Assembly: GCA_031413635.1 (NCBI GenBank)
Contig: JANOFM010000102.1
Span: 1-10,269, forward strand
Source of the DNA: SZUA-430 sp031413635
Lineage (GTDB): Bacteria; Pseudomonadota; Alphaproteobacteria; Micropepsales; Micropepsaceae
DNA: 10,269 nt
Direction: 5' to 3'
Shown here: in pieces, positions 7,765 through 10,269 of the stretch
How positions within the stretch are numbered: the stretch's first letter is position 1
Layout of the letters: each line of letters begins with the position of its first letter
Translations under genes and position numbers: made by a program
The notes under the pieces: generated by a model
Seen by the model: the letters and a program-made list of their open reading frames with translations, nothing else
Databases searched by the model: none
What the model was told of the DNA's origin: nothing

Positions 7765-9020
7765 TGAGCGAAACGCGGACCGAGCTTCGCACTCTGATCG
7801 ACCGACTGTCGCGGCGCGAGCGCGGACGCTTGGTCGGCGCCCTGACCCGGACGCTGGGCGCGGCGGGTCTTTCGTTCGCCGAAGACTGCGTGCAGGACGC
7901 ATTCGTTTCCGCGCTCGACACTTGGAGCGAGCGCGGCGTGCCTGCCAATCCGTTCGCGTGGCTTTTGACGGCGGCGCGCAACCGGGCGCTCGACCGGTTG
8001 CGGCGGCACGCGATGATGAGTGCGCTCGAACCCAAGATCTCGGACTGGATCGAGCATCTGCAGGCCCCGGTGGCGAGCGAGGGCCTGGGTGACGAAGAGC
8101 TGTCGCTGATCGTGTTGTGCTGCGATCCGGCGTTGGAAGAGGAGGCGCGGCTGGCGCTGACATTGAAGACCGTTTGCGGATTTTCGGTCGAGGAGATTGC
8201 GCGTGCGTTTTTGGCGACGCCCGACGCGATGGCGCAGCGTTTGGTAAGGGCGAAGGCCAAGTTGCGCGAACTCGATCATCAATTTGCGATGCCGTCGGGT
8301 GCGGCCCTGCGGGCGCGCATGCCGTCGACGCTGCGCACGGTGTATCTGATGTTCAATGAGGGCTATTCGGCGAGCGACGGCGACCAGCTGGTGCGCGAAG
8401 ACGTATGCGAAGAGGCCCTTCGGTTGGCCGCGACGATTGCCTGGCATAAGGCTACCGGCTCGCCGGAAGCGCATGCGCTGGCGGCGTTGATCTTGTTCCA
8501 ACATGCGCGGCGGCGGGCGCGGGTGGCCGGCGATGGGCGGCCTGTGTTGTTGGAAGATCAAGACCGGCGGCTGTGGGACGCGGCGATGATTGCGCGCGGG
8601 TTTCTGCATTTGGGCACGGCAAAGAATGGCGAGACGCTGACCAGTTATCATTTGGAGGCGGGCATCGCGTCAGTGCATGCGGCCGCGGCTACGTGGGCCG
8701 ATACCGATTGGGCGCGCTTGCTGTCGTACTATGACGGGTTGATGGAGATTGTGCCCTCGCCCGTCATTGCGATCAACCGCGCAATCGTATTGTCGATGAT
8801 CAATGGGCCGGAGGCGGCGTTGTCGGAAATCAAGGGGCTCGACGGTCAAAAAGCGATTGGACGCTACCTGCCCTATCACATGACCATCGGCGATTTGGAG
8901 ATGCGCAGCGGGCGGCGGGCGGCGGCGCGCGAAGCGTTCGCGCGGGCGCTCGCATTGCCGATGTCGCAACAAGAGCGCAGACTGGTGGAGGCGAAACTGA
9001 ATCACGCGGCCGATGCCTGA
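7764..9020 (+). CDS. ECF42-type RNA polymerase sigma factor with C-terminal TPR-like extension
   Basis: Transcription initiation factor of 418 residues. Region sigma2 is at about 10-82 (FAEDCVQDAFVSAL, then NPFAWLLTAARNRALDRLRR) and sigma4 at about 110-170 (GFSVEEIARAFLATPDAMAQRLVRAKAKLRE, the DNA-binding helix-turn-helix). The 250-residue C-terminal part starts with LRTVYLMFNEGYSAS (190-204) and ends with TPR-like helices (about 315-410, including GDLEMRSGRRAAAREAFARAL). This long extension is typical of ECF42, where it is needed for activity in place of a classical anti-sigma switch, and no anti-sigma gene is visible. ATG 7764 overlaps the DGPF stop; an in-frame ATG at 7689 lies inside the DGPF gene and is rejected. 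Its 3' end overlaps pdxY by 8 bases. The inducing signal is unknown. Confidence 0.93.
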   Translation: MSETRTELRTLIDRLSRRERGRLVGALTRTLGAAGLSFAEDCVQDAFVSALDTWSERGVPANPFAWLLTAARNRALDRLRRHAMMSALEPKISDWIEHLQAPVASEGLGDEELSLIVLCCDPALEEEARLALTLKTVCGFSVEEIARAFLATPDAMAQRLVRAKAKLRELDHQFAMPSGAALRARMPSTLRTVYLMFNEGYSASDGDQLVREDVCEEALRLAATIAWHKATGSPEAHALAALILFQHARRRARVAGDGRPVLLEDQDRRLWDAAMIARGFLHLGTAKNGETLTSYHLEAGIASVHAAAATWADTDWARLLSYYDGLMEIVPSPVIAINRAIVLSMINGPEAALSEIKGLDGQKAIGRYLPYHMTIGDLEMRSGRRAAAREAFARALALPMSQQERRLVEAKLNHAADA

Positions 9021-9861
9021 AATCCCGAGCGTTCTGTCCATCCAATCGGAGGTCGTGCGCGGCCATGTCGGCAACGGCGCGGCGCGTTTTGCGCTGCAGA
9101 GGGTCGGTTTCGATGTCTGGGCGGTGCCGACGGTATTGCTGTCGAACCATCCGGGGCATGGCAAGTTTCGCGGCGAGACGGTCGGTGCCGCGCGGCTTGG
9201 CGTGTTGATCGACGGGCTTGCGGAACACGGTTGGTTGAAGCGCTGCGCCGGGGTGATCTCGGGATATCTTGGCGCGGCGGACCAGGCGCGCGTCGTCGCC
9301 GATGCCGTGGTGCGAGTTAAAGCCGTCAATCCGCGCGCGCTTTATCTTTGCGACCCGGTGTTCGGCGACGACGACGGCGCCTATGCGCGCCCCGGCGTGG
9401 CCGAGGCAATGGCGCGCGATTTACTGCCGCTGGCGGATATCGTGACGCCGAACCGGTTCGAGCTTTCGAGTTTGACTTCGCGGAAAATCGACGGGGCAGG
9501 CGACGCGGTGACAGCGGCGCATTCGCTCGGGATTGCCGAGGTCGTCGCAACCTCCGTGCCGTTTCCAGGCGAGCGGATTGGAACGGTCGTGGCGACGGCG
9601 GAAGGGGCGTGGGCGACGTCGGCGGCGCGTATTGCCCAAGTGCCGAGCGGGTCGGGCGATTTGTTTGCGGCGCTTTATCTGGCGCAACGCTTGAGGGCCG
9701 CCGCGCCCAAAGAGGCCCTGGTGCGGGCGAGCTCGTCCGTCGACTGCATCTTGCGCGCGAGCGCCGCCGCGAGGGCCGACGAAATGATGCTGGTGGCGCG
9801 GCAGCTCGACTTGATCGAGCCCGCGCAATGGCTCGATACACTCGCCATCGCCGCACGGTAA
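9013..9861 (+). CDS. pdxY: Pyridoxal kinase PdxY
   Basis: Phosphorylates pyridoxal with ATP to pyridoxal 5'-phosphate in vitamin B6 salvage; cytosolic ribokinase-fold enzyme of 282 residues (family about 280-290). Family marks are SIQSEVVRGHVGNGAA (9-24), LLSNHPGHG (42-50), CDPVFGDDDGAYAR (113-126), ADIVTPNRFEL (141-151) and the C-terminal PSGSGDLFAALY (211-222). In the last, Asp216 is the expected catalytic base in the usual GTGD-type anion hole, here GSGD. The ATG at 9013 lies inside the sigma gene (8-base overlap) and has no good Shine-Dalgarno, so it probably depends on translational coupling. Such coupling would tie PLP salvage to the ECF42 module. The next gene starts 37 bases downstream with no terminator visible. 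Confidence 0.94.
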   Translation: MPEIPSVLSIQSEVVRGHVGNGAARFALQRVGFDVWAVPTVLLSNHPGHGKFRGETVGAARLGVLIDGLAEHGWLKRCAGVISGYLGAADQARVVADAVVRVKAVNPRALYLCDPVFGDDDGAYARPGVAEAMARDLLPLADIVTPNRFELSSLTSRKIDGAGDAVTAAHSLGIAEVVATSVPFPGERIGTVVATAEGAWATSAARIAQVPSGSGDLFAALYLAQRLRAAAPKEALVRASSSVDCILRASAAARADEMMLVARQLDLIEPAQWLDTLAIAAR

Positions 9862-9898
9862 ATGCTAGGCTCGCGCCGTCTGTTGGGGGAGCATCGTC

Positions 9899-10269
9899 AT
9901 GCGCGTTGATCGTTTGTTTGCCGGGCTTGTGTTGTTGATGCTTGTGGCGGGGTTGAGCGCCTGCGTCTCGCCCACGCCGTATCAGCCGGCGGCGCCGCGC
10001 GGCTTCGGCTATACCGAGGAACGGCTCGACGCCAACAAGTACCGGGTTACGTTTCGCGGCAATGCGCTGACCACGCGCGAGACGGTCGAGGATTATCTGC
10101 TTTACCGCGCCGCCGAATTGACGCTGCAAGGTGGATTTACGCATTTCATTTTGATCGGGCGCGATACGGAAGCCAAGACCTCTTACCGCTATTGGGTCGA
10201 TCAGTATGGCGGGCGCGGATGGTTTTATCACGGCTTCCCGGGCTGGCGTCATGATCCGTTCGATCGTCC
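9899..10269 (+). CDS. CC0125/CC1285-family lipoprotein (3' end beyond window)
   Basis: ATG 9899 is preceded by GGGGGAG at about eight bases. The 123 visible residues open with a lipoprotein signal peptide: MRVDR, hydrophobic core about 6-18, then lipobox LSAC with Cys22 as the expected lipidated residue. The mature part starts with a Pro-rich stretch (VSPTPYQPAAPRG). It continues with the family-like lines GFGYTEERLDANKYRVTF and RAAELTLQGGFTHFIL. This pattern resembles the alphaproteobacterial CC0125/CC1285 lipoprotein family, whose role is not established. The reading frame is open to the window end, and the lost length is unknown. It may be the last gene of the DGPF-sigma-pdxY transcript, given the 37-base gap, or have its own promoter there. 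Confidence 0.82.
   Translation, partial: MRVDRLFAGLVLLMLVAGLSACVSPTPYQPAAPRGFGYTEERLDANKYRVTFRGNALTTRETVEDYLLYRAAELTLQGGFTHFILIGRDTEAKTSYRYWVDQYGGRGWFYHGFPGWRHDPFDR

Noticed and set aside
7746..8651. 301-codon minus-strand frame under the sigma gene
   Set aside because: It is antisense to the ECF42 sigma2/sigma4 regions and has Arg/Gln-rich shadow composition with no domain.
9326..10252. 308-codon minus-strand frame
   Set aside because: It covers the 3' half of pdxY and the lipoprotein gene on the opposite strand and is Arg/Pro/Ala-rich; both plus-strand genes have clear family motifs.

Overview
The window looks like chromosomal DNA of a GC-rich alphaproteobacterium. The basis is strong G/C third-position bias, a methylmalonate-semialdehyde dehydrogenase, a MaoC/CitE-type acyl-CoA gene pair, an ECF42-type sigma factor with its DGPF partner, and a terminal lipoprotein resembling the Caulobacter CC0125/CC1285 family. 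The exact lineage cannot be fixed from this sequence. I see no mobile element, rRNA, tRNA or CRISPR array. Coding density is high: the largest gap is about 150 bases, so there is no long empty stretch.

Positions 1-7265 are seven genes, all on the minus strand. In transcription order they are: a CitE/HpcH-type CoA-ester lyase (7265-6399); two related secreted TPR proteins (6262-5585 and 5465-4776); a double-hotdog MaoC dehydratase resembling mesaconyl-CoA hydratase (4757-3705); a secreted protein with seven Cys-paired repeats followed by two inhibitor-like (Inh/AprI) domains (3651-1960); a small diacylglycerol/undecaprenol kinase (1942-1559); and mmsA (1501 to the left edge, cut off at its last codon or so). 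Gaps between the last five are short (17-57 bases), which suggests co-transcription. The two TPR genes have longer leaders of about 120-140 bases. Three of the genes suit propionyl-CoA/C5 acyl-CoA chemistry: MmsA makes propionyl-CoA, and the lyase and dehydratase could interconvert propionyl-CoA plus glyoxylate, methylmalyl-CoA and mesaconyl-CoA. The other genes act in the envelope.

Positions 7266-7413 are a divergent intergenic region. It carries a compact nested inverted repeat (7284-7342) and a candidate ECF-type promoter (7353-7379).

Positions 7414-10269 are plus-strand genes: a DGPF/YCII protein, an ECF42-type sigma factor with a C-terminal TPR-like extension, pyridoxal kinase PdxY, and the start of a lipoprotein gene. 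The first three overlap at their stop/start codons and should be translationally coupled.

The two most notable items are the domain architecture of the protein at 1960-3651 (apparent seven-bladed, Cys-paired lectin-like propeller plus tandem Inh-like domains) and the coupling of pdxY to an ECF42/DGPF module. Neither can be called new without database searches.
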